From Paralvinella palmiformis (Eukaryota; Annelida; Polychaeta; Terebellida; Alvinellidae): 64,000 bases of DNA. Shown in pieces: positions 36,801 through 47,503 of this stretch. A program made the translations under genes and the position numbers. The stretch is taken from NCBI GenBank assembly GCA_025642065.1, contig JAODUP010000419.1:250001-314000 (forward strand), in the 5' to 3' direction. The notes beneath the pieces are model-generated. The model saw nothing but the letters and a program-made list of their open reading frames with translations, was not told where the DNA came from and made no database searches. Positions within the stretch are counted from its first letter, which is position 1, and every line of letters starts with the position of its first letter.

Positions 36801-39711
36801 TATATGGTCATTATGAGACAAAATGTTCAACATCAAATGAATACCTTTTTTTTCACTTCTTTCTCATCTGATACTCACATTAATGCATTGCTCATATGCA
36901 CACTCTAATTCTGCAGCGGATAAACTTGCATTTCTTAACTTTGGTGCTGGCTTCTGATCTTGTCCAATAAATTCCATGACAAGAACATTCTTTTTAAGAA
37001 CAACAGCTTTTGGACATGGAATTCCACAGTTTTCCATCCTATAACCAGAGAGAAAGGGTTCACTATGAATCTATCAGAATTATACATTTATAAGATAAAA
37101 ATATATCTAATGAGAGTTTAAACTCTAAAACTACACTAATGCATTTGTCTTTTTGTCTTATTATATGTAAGATAAATTACACTATGTGTGTGTGTGTGGT
37201 GCATATGCATGTGTTTTATATGTGTGTGTAGACATGCTTGGCTGTATATCAAGTATGCATACTTCTTGAGGTTGGCTAGTTCCTTCTCAGCCCAAATCTT
37301 GATGATGATACGTGGGTTCTGTTTCTTGAACTCATCTTTCATGAAGCGTACATCACCACGGATATAGTCACACCGGTTTTTAAAGGTACTAAGAGTTGTC
37401 TTAAACACCTTAATGGCACATTCATCAGGCACCAAAGCATTATTCATGCTAAATGAGATACAAGTGTTTAGCATAAAGGTGTGTGTGTGGGGGGGGGGGT
37501 GTTGTGTGCACAAGCATATAACATATGATTATAGGTAATCAGCAAATCATCAAACTCATTTTCAAATGCTATACAATAAGATTCCTAAAATATGATGAAT
37601 ACCATATATACTCATCTATAAAACAAATGTGTGTAAAAGATCAGTATTTAAGGTCACTAAATCTACGTAAAAGTCAAGTGGCAAACCATCATTTATCATG
37701 AGAAAAATTATTAACAATACAAGTTCATTCATTATTAGCCAAAACCCACAGAGATAATAATAAACTTGACAGTTCAAAAAGATTAAAAAAGTCTGGTATT
37801 TGGAAACTAGAATGGATTTCAGAGAAAAACTTGACACAAAAGCACCAAAGGACAGTAAATCCATTTAATTTTGAGGATGGTGAGATAATTCATTTTGAGA
37901 TATTCTTTTATCAGTTAATTGCATAAGGAAATTAAGTGTATTCTGGTCTTGCAGTGTCTGGTTATTTTTCTGCCTAAAGATTTTCATACCAAAATATAAA
38001 GTAATGCAATGTTACATGATATCATGCACTGACCAGATATAGACAGAATTATTCACAGTGATTTATGTTGTATAAAAACATCACATATGACATGGTGGCA
38101 CACACTCAGGCAAAAGGGAACATATAACACCACTTTTGTTCCAGCTGTACTGGCTTCCTGTATGTTTCAGATTATTGTACAAGATCCTGTTTCTTACATT
38201 CAAAGTACTGAATGGAACAGCACCAGTATCTAAGCGATCTGATTGAAAAATGTATACCAGTGAGAATGCTCTGATCTGAGTCCTATTCACTTTTGAGGGT
38301 ACAAAAAAGCCATACAGCAATGTACGGAGAGAGATCCTTCTGAGCATCAGCTCCCAGACTGTGGCACAAGTTGCTAAAACAGATTAAACTCACTGCTAGT
38401 AAAGACAAATTTTGTAAGGTTCTTAAAACCCATTTATTTAAATTGGCGTATTTAAAAAATTAAACCAGTTTATTATGTATGAAATATATTTGATTTATAT
38501 GAGCTCAGAATATGTTTTAATTGTGTTTTAAAAGTTAAGTGCCTTAGAGGAATTTCAGTTGAATAAGGTGCTATATAGAATACTATTATTATTATTATAT
38601 GTGATATAATTGTGCCAGTATTAATGTTCTATGAAACAAGATATGTCAGTGTGCAGATAGTGACTATTGTACAATTCTTCCATTATAGTTTGACTTGTTC
38701 ATAAAAAAACTTGATCAAATATTTTTGCCTTTCAGTGTCACTTATGTATAAGATGAATAACCTTATGTATAATTGATTCTAGGACTCTTTCGTCATATCA
38801 TACATGAGCATATACAATATTAAAATACTTCAACACAGGAAGATTCTATAAAATATAATACTAAAAGTTTCAAGAAATGACCATGTTTCAATGGAAATTT
38901 AAAATGTTGTATATATTCAGTTTAATACTAAAATGTATATAACAATTGGAAGATAATTAAACACACTTATTTAACCACATTCATGGCCATGCAGATTTGT
39001 GCATTAAATTTTGGATTCACAAAGTGCTCAGTTCTTAATAAAGTCATTCATACTGATACACCACTAGCATCACCTACATCTGCCAAACAAGTGCAGTAAA
39101 TCACAAAACATAAAAATACCTTCCTCCTGTACCATGGAAGACAACTGATTCTTTGCCTGAACTGATGACACCCTCTACTGACTCCAGTGTGCCACCATTA
39201 ACAAGTTTATACAGAATGAGTCTCGTCTTTGCATCTAATGCCATATCCTGCGGGAATTTAATTAAGGTTTAAGTTATGTATATCATTATATACTGGCAGT
39301 TAATCATCCAAAATACATATTATGATAACCTGACATCAGTTACAATAATAATGTACTATTAAATATACATCAGACATAGTGAAAACAGAGGGTTTAAATG
39401 ATTGAATGTGAATGAATACATAACATAATATTTGAATCATTACAAATATGAGGTATATCACATAACAAAACACTAAAAATCACCTAATATTCAAATCAGA
39501 TCTATTTGAGTTACTATTATCTCATTATCAATAACAATAATTCATGATGCCATGTTATATTTGTTTTGGTGAATTTTAGTTACGTTTGAGGAGTAATAGT
39601 AGCCAGAATATGAAGAAAAAATAGCGAAGATTATGATCAAGTGCTATGTAATGAAAGAGTAACTGATCAATGAGTAAATAAAAGCTATACATGTATGTAT
39701 GTAAGTACATA

Positions 39712-39745
<34 letters not shown>

Positions 39746-42700
39746 AGAGAGAGAGAGAGAACAAATTGTTTAAATTTTGTATCTTGAAGAATGGAGTAAA
39801 GGTGGTTATGCTCTGTTATTGGAGTAGATAACGAGATAATGGCCTGGAAATTTTTTGTTTATCAAAGACAAATTAATAACTTGCTGCTTCAGGGTGTTTC
39901 TCTTAATTGATAACAATAATGTAAAAATTTATAGACTAACAAATTGGTGTGATCTAATTCTACATTTCTTTTGTTATACTTCTAAAACCAATTTATAATT
40001 TATGTATTATCATTAATAACTTATAAGCACAGATTTAGGTCAGCTGTTAGTAGAATGTTTAGAGATAAATGATCTTATACAACCCTTCATTTAATAAAAA
40101 AACTAGAGGCTTTTCTAACCAAAATTCTTTGTAATAGAAAAAGAAGCGTTGATCACAATTCGCAGTTATAAACACCGCTTTGTAAGGTATAATATTGAAG
40201 ACTTTAAATTATATTTGCAGTACATTATTGACCATTTTTGTGGGAGAACTTCAAGGATGTCATGTACTCTGTAATCTGTTACTTGAGAAATGTCTGTTAA
40301 CACTATATCACTAAAACAAATTTCCTTAAAGAAATATGCGTTATTACTACACTGCTCTGATAGGTACAAACTAAGGGAAAAACAATTCTTCTGGTCTATC
40401 ATTATTTAGCATTAAAAATGGGCAGCCTGTTTATTCAATACACAAAGACAAACAGCACTAATACTGCATCCATACTGCCAATGTGGCCCACCAGCTTTAA
40501 ACTCAGAAATTGTTTTCAGGGAGGTGTTTTCTAAATATGAATATTTTCAATGGATACCAATACTTCATTTTTAATAAATACAAAAAGCATAATTGATAAT
40601 TTAAAAATTTACACTTTTGCAACAGAACACACATCTTCAAATCATATAACGGATATATGGATATGAAACATACATAATATGATGCTACAGCTCACATTTA
40701 CCATTTACATCTAAGAGCTTACAGGGACAGTCCACCCTCAGAAATTTTTTTTAAAATATGTAATGCTTAGAATAGCAACCAAAAATTCCACAATAATAAT
40801 CATGCAATATACCTGATATCACAGATATAGGGATATAATCCAAATTACTGGAGGGCCACCATTATGGCTGCACTGGAAGCCAGATTTGAAGGCGGGAAGG
40901 AGAAAACTGAAATGCTCTTACGTTGCATCGACACTCTCCAAACTGACGCAGATTATAATTTCTCTTGAGCATTAATTTCTGAGCCATTTTGAATCACCTT
41001 CCTCTTGTCAGGTTCATTCTGGCTCAAACTGATATGGTTGTATGTCATTCATGACGTAATTTTAAAAAGATAAAGCCATTTAGTTCTGGAATAATTCAGG
41101 TTAACAGGATAAGCTCAAGTGACATCAGTATTCAGGAGATTTTGGTCTCTGTCTAGCTTCAAAATTGTGGCACCCACAGGTCATTAAAAGTCAATTTATC
41201 AGCACTTTGAACTGGAATATCTAATATGTGGGTGATCACATAAATATTTTGACAATATTTATGATATTTGTAAGTATAGCTGTACTAGTCCTAAAAATTT
41301 GAAATGAAGGTGGACTATCCCTTTAAGCAGAAAAATCTCTAGTAATTATTCTGATAAAACATCCTTATTATAATTAAGTTCCAGTTATTGTTTTAAATAT
41401 AAAATCTGTTGTATTCATAATTTTTACATTAAAATCAACCATACTGTACAAATGCAACATATAAGCACACATTATAGAAATATTTTCTGATCACTCACAG
41501 TTGTTGAGTACTCTTTCTTTTCATGAAGCCTCTGGCTACGTTTTGTTTCCTCAACTGAGTGCCGTTTCAACCGATTGTAAACATGGTTTGGAAGATGAAC
41601 ATTCATCCGGCGGCTGTCGCCTGTGTCAAACTCGGGAGGAAACTGAAATGTTGGAAATCGGCTTCTTGAGTCAAAATAAATCAGTCATTTCAGGAGAACA
41701 CATAATTAAGCAATCCATACCATTCATAGTAGTATGTTAATTAATACATGAACACACATTTAGCTCGTTCAATATGTCAAACTCTCTTCCATAATTCGTT
41801 TCCACTTGAATGTGGCACAATAATAATAATTTAGATTTAATGAAGTGTCCTTACTAAAAAAAAAAAACATTCAAAGGTGCTATTAATCTGTTTAATAAAA
41901 TTTAAAAAAAGGTGGGGTGCTTAAAATATTATGTTGAAGGTTCATCATTATTTAGTCCCCAAAACAATCTACTATAATATTAGTACTACCAAAGAACATC
42001 TGTCTATATAGAGGTCAACTCCCCTGAAACTTGGTAATAAAAGTCTCAGTGGCACCTCTTGTGGTCGTTGTATTTATATCGATATATTTAAAGAATTGTA
42101 TTTCTATTTTACAGATGCACTGCTTGGATCCAGAATATCAGGAGAGTGGACTTACTGGGGAGAATGTCAAGTGATATGAAGTACTTTAAAATCTGTGCCA
42201 TTCATTTTGAGGATACTCAATTTAAGAATCTAAAAGAAAGGTATCTACATGCTTTTTGCTAGCAACACTAACAACAGAAGGGAAAGCTGGTCAGATAGTC
42301 AAAGGCACATACCATAAATGAAATACATGATTTATATTTATTTTATCTACAAAGAGCAAAATAAACTATCGGTGTCTGCAAATACGTTTATGGCGCCTAC
42401 GGAAAAAAACAAAGTGTAAAAGGAAGTCAACTCAAGAAAAGCCCTTATCCTTTATTTCAGTTTGCTTCAGGCCCTGCTTTTGTATTCGTGAAATGTCAGA
42501 TTATGTTGTCAGGTATCAAAACCCAAGGTCACAGGTATTCAGAAGATTTCAAAACGTTTGCCCTATCATTACACATTTTCTCTTCCCAGCATAAGCACAC
42601 TGAAATCATACGTAAAATAATTTAATATTGAACCAGGCTTTCATCAAGCTGTGTTTGATGGATTGAAAACCAAAGCAGAGGTCATGATGGAAAAATCCAA

Positions 42701-43785
42701 ACTGTGTGCAATGGTTTTTGATGAAATGGCTATCAAAGAACATCTGAGTTATGGTGTCAGTAAAGATTATGTTCCGGGTGTAGGGAAAACCCAGAATATT
42801 GCGAACTATGCCAGTTTTTTCATGGTTACAGGTTTGGTGGACAAGTGAAAGAAACCAGTTGGGTCATTCTTCACAAGTGGTAATATGTCATCAATTGTCC
42901 TTAAATTTATGCTGCTAACTTGTATTGATAAACTTCAAGAGACTAGTCTCATTATAAAAGCTGTAATCTGTGATCAGGGTAGCATTAACAGGTCCATGAT
43001 GTCCAAGTTGAGTGGTAGCTTTAAGAAACCAAATTCTGTACATATTATGGAAGAATAATACATGTATTTTATGATCCTCCTCATCTACTCAGCTTTTCCA
43101 GGACATGTGAGAACCCTGTTAGTATAATGTGGTGTTTGCTATTTAATAATGATCTGATATATGAATGTAGGTGATGGTAATTACCAGGTATGATGTGGTA
43201 CCGGCTTATGTATTAATTTATGTAGTGTTGACAATAGTATATGTTTGTGGTACAAAATAACCAAATATGTGAGACAATACAAAATATATATTATATATTT
43301 CAATAAATGCTAAACACAAAAAGCTGTTTCTTTTATTATTTGGCCGGTAGCATAAGTGAATGTGCAGTTGTATAATTTAAACAGATGCACACTTAAACAC
43401 AAATGATTTTACATCACCCAGACTGGCTGTGCTTGCTGTTTGGATTCTACAAACGTGTGAGTGTGGTGCATGATTAATTGAACAACTGATGGAGAGTGTG
43501 TATGAAAATGTTATATAAAAGTTTGTTGATCTGTGTAAACTAAAGTGGGAATTGTAGACTCTGTGTGGCACAAATTCACCACACACTGCCTTTGGGGGGG
43601 TATTACCAGTCTTACTGCCTGGTATTGCTTTTTAAATATTTATTGGTGATAACATTCACATGCCCTCCATTGAAATCTTATGCTCTCATCTGGAAAAAAC
43701 CTGACTGACAGATTATTGAGGCAATTTCAGGATGCTTTAATAGCCACTAGTATTGTGAGTGTGTCTGCCTCAATTCGTTTTCACC

Positions 43786-43816
<31 letters not shown>

Positions 43817-44815
43817 AATAAAAGCCCGTATTTTGATTGTGATCAGCTGTTTTTCCAGCATATCCCCGCCAAGTGTAAATAGCTTGTTAAACAGCCACCA
43901 CTTGGTGTGCTACAATCGCTAGCTGTTACACAGTCTAGTGTGGGAGATGACCTTCTCTATATACAATTTCTATGGTAGTACTAGTATTATAGTTTTTATG
44001 ATGATTAGTTGAGATGAGTTTATTTTTGGCCTCAGCAATGGTCACAGCTTGGACATTTGGTTGTGGGATGGCTCCTTAGGGAAACATATCTGACAAACAT
44101 AGGATTCAAACCCACAACTTGGTGCTGTGTAGCACAATGTTTTAATCACTGTACCATTGGAATGCCCATATATAATGATTTGTTATCAGTGAAGAGAGGA
44201 TTAATGATGTGCTGCGTTCTTGTATTCTTAAAGGGCATCCCTCATTTGAGCTCACAGGTGAATTCATTGATATTTATATTTATGACTGATATCAGCATTC
44301 TTACTATTTACCCAATTGCCATGGGAGTAGTCAGCTATTATGTGTATTGAACATATACATTTATGTATTGTCTTTCTTTTTGTGTGACAAGCACCCAAAA
44401 GTAGGCATTAATCCTCGAGGAAGTCACCATCATAGCATTTTGTAGTTAACATCAGTATTTAACTGAGTAAGACAGCTGCATCATTTAACACAATTAGCTA
44501 TCCACACTATATAACCTTGTTACATAAAACAAAATCTAATTTCAGGTCACAGTATTCAAGAGATATCACCAATTCCTCAACTTATGCTAACCTGTTCCAT
44601 TCGCCTTACGTTTCTTCGTTCTGTGATCTGTGGATCATGTTTTGTTATGATGTTCTTGCCTTTACCAGATATACCTGACTTGTTAAACAAAGGCACAGGA
44701 TCTAAACAGAGGATACAAAATATAATGACAACAAATAGATTATTACAAAGTATAATTAGAACTAAAACTATTCTTAATGCAGAGAAACATTTGTAGTGAA
44801 ACTTTAATGAAATAC

Positions 44816-44858
<43 letters not shown>

Positions 44859-47503
44859 CCATCAACTCCTGGTTCTTGGTGTTTTAGATTTTTGTTGTTT
44901 AATATGAGTTAATGTTTAAGATGTAACTTAATTTACAAAATATAGATTTGTAGGAAAAAAACATTAAAGGAACAGTTCACCTTCATTTCATATTTTCACG
45001 ACTAATATAGCTATGATCACAATTGATGTCAAAGTGTAAAAACAATAACCCACCTATTAAATAATCCAGTTCAAAGTGCTGGTTAATCGACTATTAATGG
45101 CTTGTGCTTGCCACCATTTTAAAGCTAGACACAGACTGGAAGCTCCTGAATGCTGACATCACTTGAACCAAGCAATTTGGCCAAAAGTCTGTATAACCCA
45201 TTTAAAAGCATGTCAACAAGTGTTAGCCAAGAATAATTCCAGAGCAAAATGTAGTAATCTCGCTAAATTTACACCATGACTAACATTCAGCCATATTAGT
45301 TTGAGCCAGAAGAACCATTACAAGATGATTCCGATTGTTTCGAAGAAAGCGGAATCATCGATGAAAGCACGAGGAAAAATTGGAACACTAACTGGTGTCT
45401 ATGTGAACTCCTGGACCAGGTGTCTTCAGAGCACTTGACTTTTCTCCTTCCTGCCTTAAAATCAGCCCTCCAGTAACTTAGATTATTTCCTTATATCTAT
45501 GATATCAGGCATAGTTTGTGATTATTATTGTGAAATTTATGTTTACTGTTATAAGCATTACATATTTAAGTAATATTATCTATGGGTGAACTAACCCTTT
45601 AAGTTTAAACAGTCATGAATGAGAAATTATATATTACTAAGCATTTAGCTAATTCTAACCCTGGATCAGCTAACACAAATGGATTTATCCTGTAACTATT
45701 CCTTCATCTAATAGGACATACTGAGGATGGTGATTTAACATCCAGAAAAGCTTCCTGAATGGAAGAAACAATAACTGAAAGTTTACTGAATAATCAATAA
45801 ATTTATTATTATTTTTGTATTACTATTCTTATGAAAAAGATAAATAATTCAGAATATTTCTAAGTAAGCATTTAACTTATCAGAAATACTTCAGAATACA
45901 ATATTCATAAATAATTATAGATATCAAGGTACCTGTACTGGTTTGGACACCTTTAAATATGTATCGCCATAAAATAATAACCTCAGTATTTCATACTTGG
46001 ATTAGACTGCTCATCATTTGTATTATATAAACTAACCATCTTTATAATCATCCTCCCATATCTCTTCTTCATCTTCTACCTCATCTTCCTGAATCTTTGG
46101 ATGGACACTGCGATAGTTCTTGAAAGAAATCTTGACTGAAAATTGACAGTTAAAACTTTTCATTACAAGTCCTGGCTTTGCCACTATAAAAATAACTCTG
46201 ACTTTATCCTGATTGTTCAACAACAATTTCCAGAATTTATTTTACTATCTGGCTTACCACACAATGCACAATATATATATTAAATTAACTTATTCAGATT
46301 GAATCACATTTAACACGTTTTAGTCATGCATTAAATATTAAGCATATAAAAAGGGCAATGCACAGCATTATATTTCACTTGATCTAAAAAATTCAGGGTG
46401 TCACAATTCTTAATTATGTATGTTCATCTGGTCAGTACAAAATTAAATATTACTGAAGTAAAACATTAAATCTGGATTTATGATGGATAATGTTCATCCA
46501 TAGCCACAGCTGGGTTTTTGGATAGTCTAAACCTTGGTTAACAAAACCTACCACAAACGGCCTTTTGGTGCCTAAACAAGTTTTTTTTTAATCTATGCAG
46601 TGCTTCAAAAACTTCTGGAACATATGACTGAGTAAACAGGTAACATTTGGACTTGAAATACCCATAAAACATACCCTTGCTGCTACCATTCCAGTGTTGT
46701 TCTTCCTTATCAAGAAAAGCATCATGTTCACGATCAAATTCATGCTGTAGCATCTGAGCAAGCATGTAATCACTACATGTCTCACCTGGTGCCATGTCAA
46801 CAAGTTTGTCAATATCTATGATATCACTGCAACAAATAATACAAATTCAATGAGAAAATATTGGTACATAAGCAGTTTATACTGAGAAAAAGCATGATAA
46901 TCCCAAGAAATATTCAGTTACAGGTTAAAATAAATCCTAGACATTAGTGATTGAAATTCACATATTGATGGATGGATGTCCAGTAACGAAACAGATAGAT
47001 GTGAATACAAACACATATATAGTACATATAACATACATTTTTGACCAAAATGCTAAATCAATCATCTTCCACTAAACAACACAGTAATTACCCAGTTTCT
47101 ACCATTTCCCTGTACTTATCAACCTTTCAACCATAGGTATGGTAGAAATACCTTTCCATCCAGCAGAAATTTGTATCCCTATGAGAAAATCCCACAAACA
47201 CAGGTAACACCAGGCTTAAAACCCTGATATGGATGTTTTCACTGCAGTGATCTAAACACCCTGGTAAAGAAAAGCTACAATGTACCCTTTTGGCATATTT
47301 GATACAATTGAAATCTGGTTGATTATTCAAACTCACCCTTTTCGTGCATTCAAATCTTGCATATGTTGCTCTTGTTCTTCTTTGTCAAGCTGCTGGGCAA
47401 GTTCTTCACTCATCACATCCTTCAAGGACCATGGTGTTTCTGTAGCTGGGCTACCCCAACAAGGAGCAGCACCTCCCCAAGCTGGTGTCTGATCTGCTGA
47501 CAT
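31841..47503 (-). CDS. RIOK3: Serine/threonine-protein kinase RIO3, eleven coding exons
   Basis: Atypical protein kinase of the RIO family; RIO3 members are reported in pre-40S ribosome maturation and cytosolic innate signalling. Exons in order: 47503-47337, 46826-46675, 46135-46037, 44701-44592, 41642-41499, 39247-39120, 37448-37263, 37038-36879, 35045-34875, 33734-33630, 32131-31841. Joined length is 1713 nt, open, giving 570 aa (human 519). Seen: N-terminal VMSEELAQQL and YMLAQMLQHEFDREHDA; SGISGKGKNIITKHD; P-loop SSGKESVVFH (253-262); ATP lysine 280 in CAIKVFKTT; catalytic loop HADLSAYN with Asp397 and Asn402; metal-binding Asp414 in FIDVAQ. All phases fit. The C-terminal tail is acidic and Ser-rich (DESSSEDEASD) and longer than in vertebrates. 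The start ATG at 47503 follows a plausible acceptor (CTTGCACAG), so an untranslated exon upstream is possible. Confidence 0.97.
33010..33072. repeat. (TA)n(CA)n(TA)n microsatellite
   Basis: About 13 TA, 8 CA and 8 TA units in RIOK3 intron 10. Confidence 0.93.
33630..33734 (-). CDS. RIOK3: RIOK3 coding exon 10
   Basis: 35 codons encoding FFKSAGVHDV and LFNDITGLNLVGEGKEFLSQ. Acceptor TTTGTAG, donor CAG|GTAATT. A roughly 60-bp (TA)n tract starts about 17 nt upstream of the acceptor. Confidence 0.94.
33750..33811. repeat. (TA)n microsatellite beside a RIOK3 acceptor
   Basis: About 30 TA units, starting about 17 nt upstream of the exon 10 acceptor on the gene strand. Confidence 0.95.
34875..35045 (-). 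CDS. RIOK3: RIOK3 coding exon 9 (catalytic loop)
   Basis: 57 codons encoding CNLVHADLSAYNMLW (catalytic Asp397, Asn402), FIDVAQGVD (metal Asp414) and HPHAKEFLLRDCSNVSE. Acceptor TTTGCAG, donor GAG|GTAAAT. Confidence 0.97.
35838..36807 (+). mobile_element. pogo/Tigger-like element with inverted ends
   Basis: Left end CCATATATATACTCGCATAT then AAGACACACTTT; right end, read inward, CCATATATACACACGTATAA then GACACACC. This type of end, flanked by TA (35836-35837), is typical of pogo/Tigger elements. Internal plus-strand text ends in an acidic tail NEDSDDKCFGFE and stop near 36709, like pogo-family transposase C-termini. About 970 bp, so mostly deleted. Lies in RIOK3 intron 8, antisense to the gene. 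Confidence 0.72.
36879..37038 (-). CDS. RIOK3: RIOK3 coding exon 8
   Basis: Encodes MENCGIPCPKAVVLKKNVLV, MEFIGQDQKPAPKLR and AYEQCIN, the hinge region of the RIO fold. Acceptor GGTTATAG, donor AAT|GTGAGT. A pogo-like element ends about 70 bp downstream in the intron. Confidence 0.96.
37263..37448 (-). CDS. RIOK3: RIOK3 coding exon 7
   Basis: Encodes ECAIKVFKTTL with the ATP-binding lysine (Lys280), FKNRCDYIRGDVRF and NPRIIIKIWAEKELANL. Acceptor CTCATTTAG, donor AAGAA|GTATGC. Confidence 0.96.
37605..38822. mobile_element. Possible second pogo-like element split by a LINE
   Basis: Left sequence ACCATATATACTCATCTATA resembles the end at 35838. A loose inverse occurs at 38790-38822 (CATACATGAGCATATACAAT), with ATAAGATGAATAA nearby. 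The LINE A fragment 38060-38600 lies inside. Ends are diverged and no transposase is visible, so this is tentative. Confidence 0.4.
38060..38600 (+). mobile_element. LINE family A copy 4 (3' end)
   Basis: Plus-strand: AGCTGTACTGGCTTCCTGTA (LxWLPV motif), TACAAGATCCTGTTTCTTAC (YKILFLTF), TGAATGGAACAGCACCAGTA (LNGTAPV), then CACTTTTGAGGGTACAAAAA and a 3' end with (ATT)n. Matches 23010-23735 and the reverse of 24330-24830. Located in RIOK3 intron 6. Confidence 0.85.
39120..39247 (-). CDS. RIOK3: RIOK3 coding exon 6
   Basis: Encodes DAKTRLILYKLVNGGTLESV and the RIO nucleotide-binding loop SSGKESVVFHGTGG. Acceptor CCCGCAG, donor GAAG|GTATTT. Confidence 0.95.
39714..39760. repeat. (TA)n(GA)n microsatellite
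   Basis: About 14 TA units followed by about 9 GA units in RIOK3 intron 5. Confidence 0.92.
40723..41322. mobile_element. TTAA-flanked MITE, copy 1
   Basis: About 600 bp with terminal inverted repeats AGGGACAGTCCACCCTCA and, at the right, the inverse of AGGGATAGTCCACCTTCAT. TTAA follows the right end and TTAC precedes the left, so a TTAA target duplication with one change is likely, as in piggyBac-type elements. No transposase. Same family as 44968-45598, opposite orientation. In RIOK3 intron 5. Confidence 0.8.
41499..41642 (-). CDS. RIOK3: RIOK3 coding exon 5
   Basis: 48 codons encoding FPPEFDTGDSRRMNVHLPNH and RSQRLHEKKEYSTT. Acceptor CATTTCAG, donor ACT|GTGAGTG. Corresponds to the region just before the RIO N-lobe. 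Confidence 0.95.
42114..43140 (+). pseudogene. P-element/THAP9-like transposase relic
   Basis: After an acceptor-like TATTTTACAG the plus strand reads WIQNIRRVDLLGRMSSDMKY then ICAIHFEDTQFKN, the second half of a THAP zinc finger. It continues with ALCAMVFDEMAIKEHLSYGV-type text (42651-42848), KPVGSFFTSGN, LIIKAVICDQGSINRSMM, and HVFYDPPHLLSFSRTC after a frameshift. These correspond to P-element transposase blocks. Stops at 42846 and frameshifts make it dead. In RIOK3 intron 4, antisense to the gene. Confidence 0.8.
43786..43812. repeat. (TA)n microsatellite
   Basis: About 12 TA units in RIOK3 intron 4. Confidence 0.92.
44030..44172 (-). mobile_element. tRNA-derived SINE, family 2 copy 2
   Basis: Minus-strand CCAATGGTACAGTGATTAAA (A-box region), CACCAAGTTGTGGGTTTGAA plus TCC (B box), then ATGTTTGTCAGATATGTTTC. 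Same family as 18095-18250. Confidence 0.75.
44592..44701 (-). CDS. RIOK3: RIOK3 coding exon 4
   Basis: Encodes PVPLFNKSGISGKGKNIITK and RRNVRRMEQ, like GFIGKGKDITTKHD and NTARMENF of RIO3. Acceptor TCTGTTTAG, donor CAG|GTTAGC. Confidence 0.94.
44823..44857. repeat. (TA)n microsatellite
   Basis: About 17 TA units in RIOK3 intron 3. Confidence 0.93.
44968..45598. mobile_element. TTAA-flanked MITE, copy 2
   Basis: About 631 bp. Ends AGGAACAGTTCACCTTCATT and, at the right, GGGTGAACTAACCCT, flanked by TTAA on both sides (44964-44967 and 45599-45602). The interior matches copy 1 in reverse: CAGTTCAAAGTGCT, GACATCA, TCCTTCC.GCCTT, CAGTAA.TTAGATTAT. No coding capacity. In RIOK3 intron 3. Confidence 0.85.
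46037..46135 (-). CDS. RIOK3: RIOK3 coding exon 3
   Basis: 99 nt encoding VKISFKNYRSVHPK followed by a Glu/Asp-rich stretch EDEVEDEEEIWEDD. Matches SISFENYRKVHP and its acidic follow-on. Acceptor TTTTCAG, donor GATG|GTTAGT, phase 1 at both ends. Confidence 0.94.
46675..46826 (-). CDS. RIOK3: RIOK3 coding exon 2
   Basis: Encodes DIIDIDKLVDMAPGE then YMLAQMLQHEFDREHDAFL and HWNGSSK. Acceptor TTGTTGCAG at 46827, donor AAGG|GTATGT. Matches LMLAQMLQMEYDREYDAQL of RIO3. Confidence 0.95.
47337..47503 (-). CDS. RIOK3: RIOK3 coding exon 1
   Basis: Encodes MSADQTPAWGG through SLKDVMSEELAQQLDKEEQE, like the conserved SLADVMSEQLAKELQLEEE of RIO3. Donor AAAAGG|GTGAGT, phase 2. CTTGCACAG|G just upstream of the ATG could be an acceptor for a 5'UTR intron. 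Confidence 0.9.

Noticed and set aside
41501..41740. Plus-strand ORF opposite RIOK3 exon 5
   Set aside because: Antisense shadow; the minus strand encodes conserved RIO3 sequence with proper splice sites.
44584..44796. Plus-strand 70-codon ORF
   Set aside because: Antisense shadow of RIOK3 exon 4.
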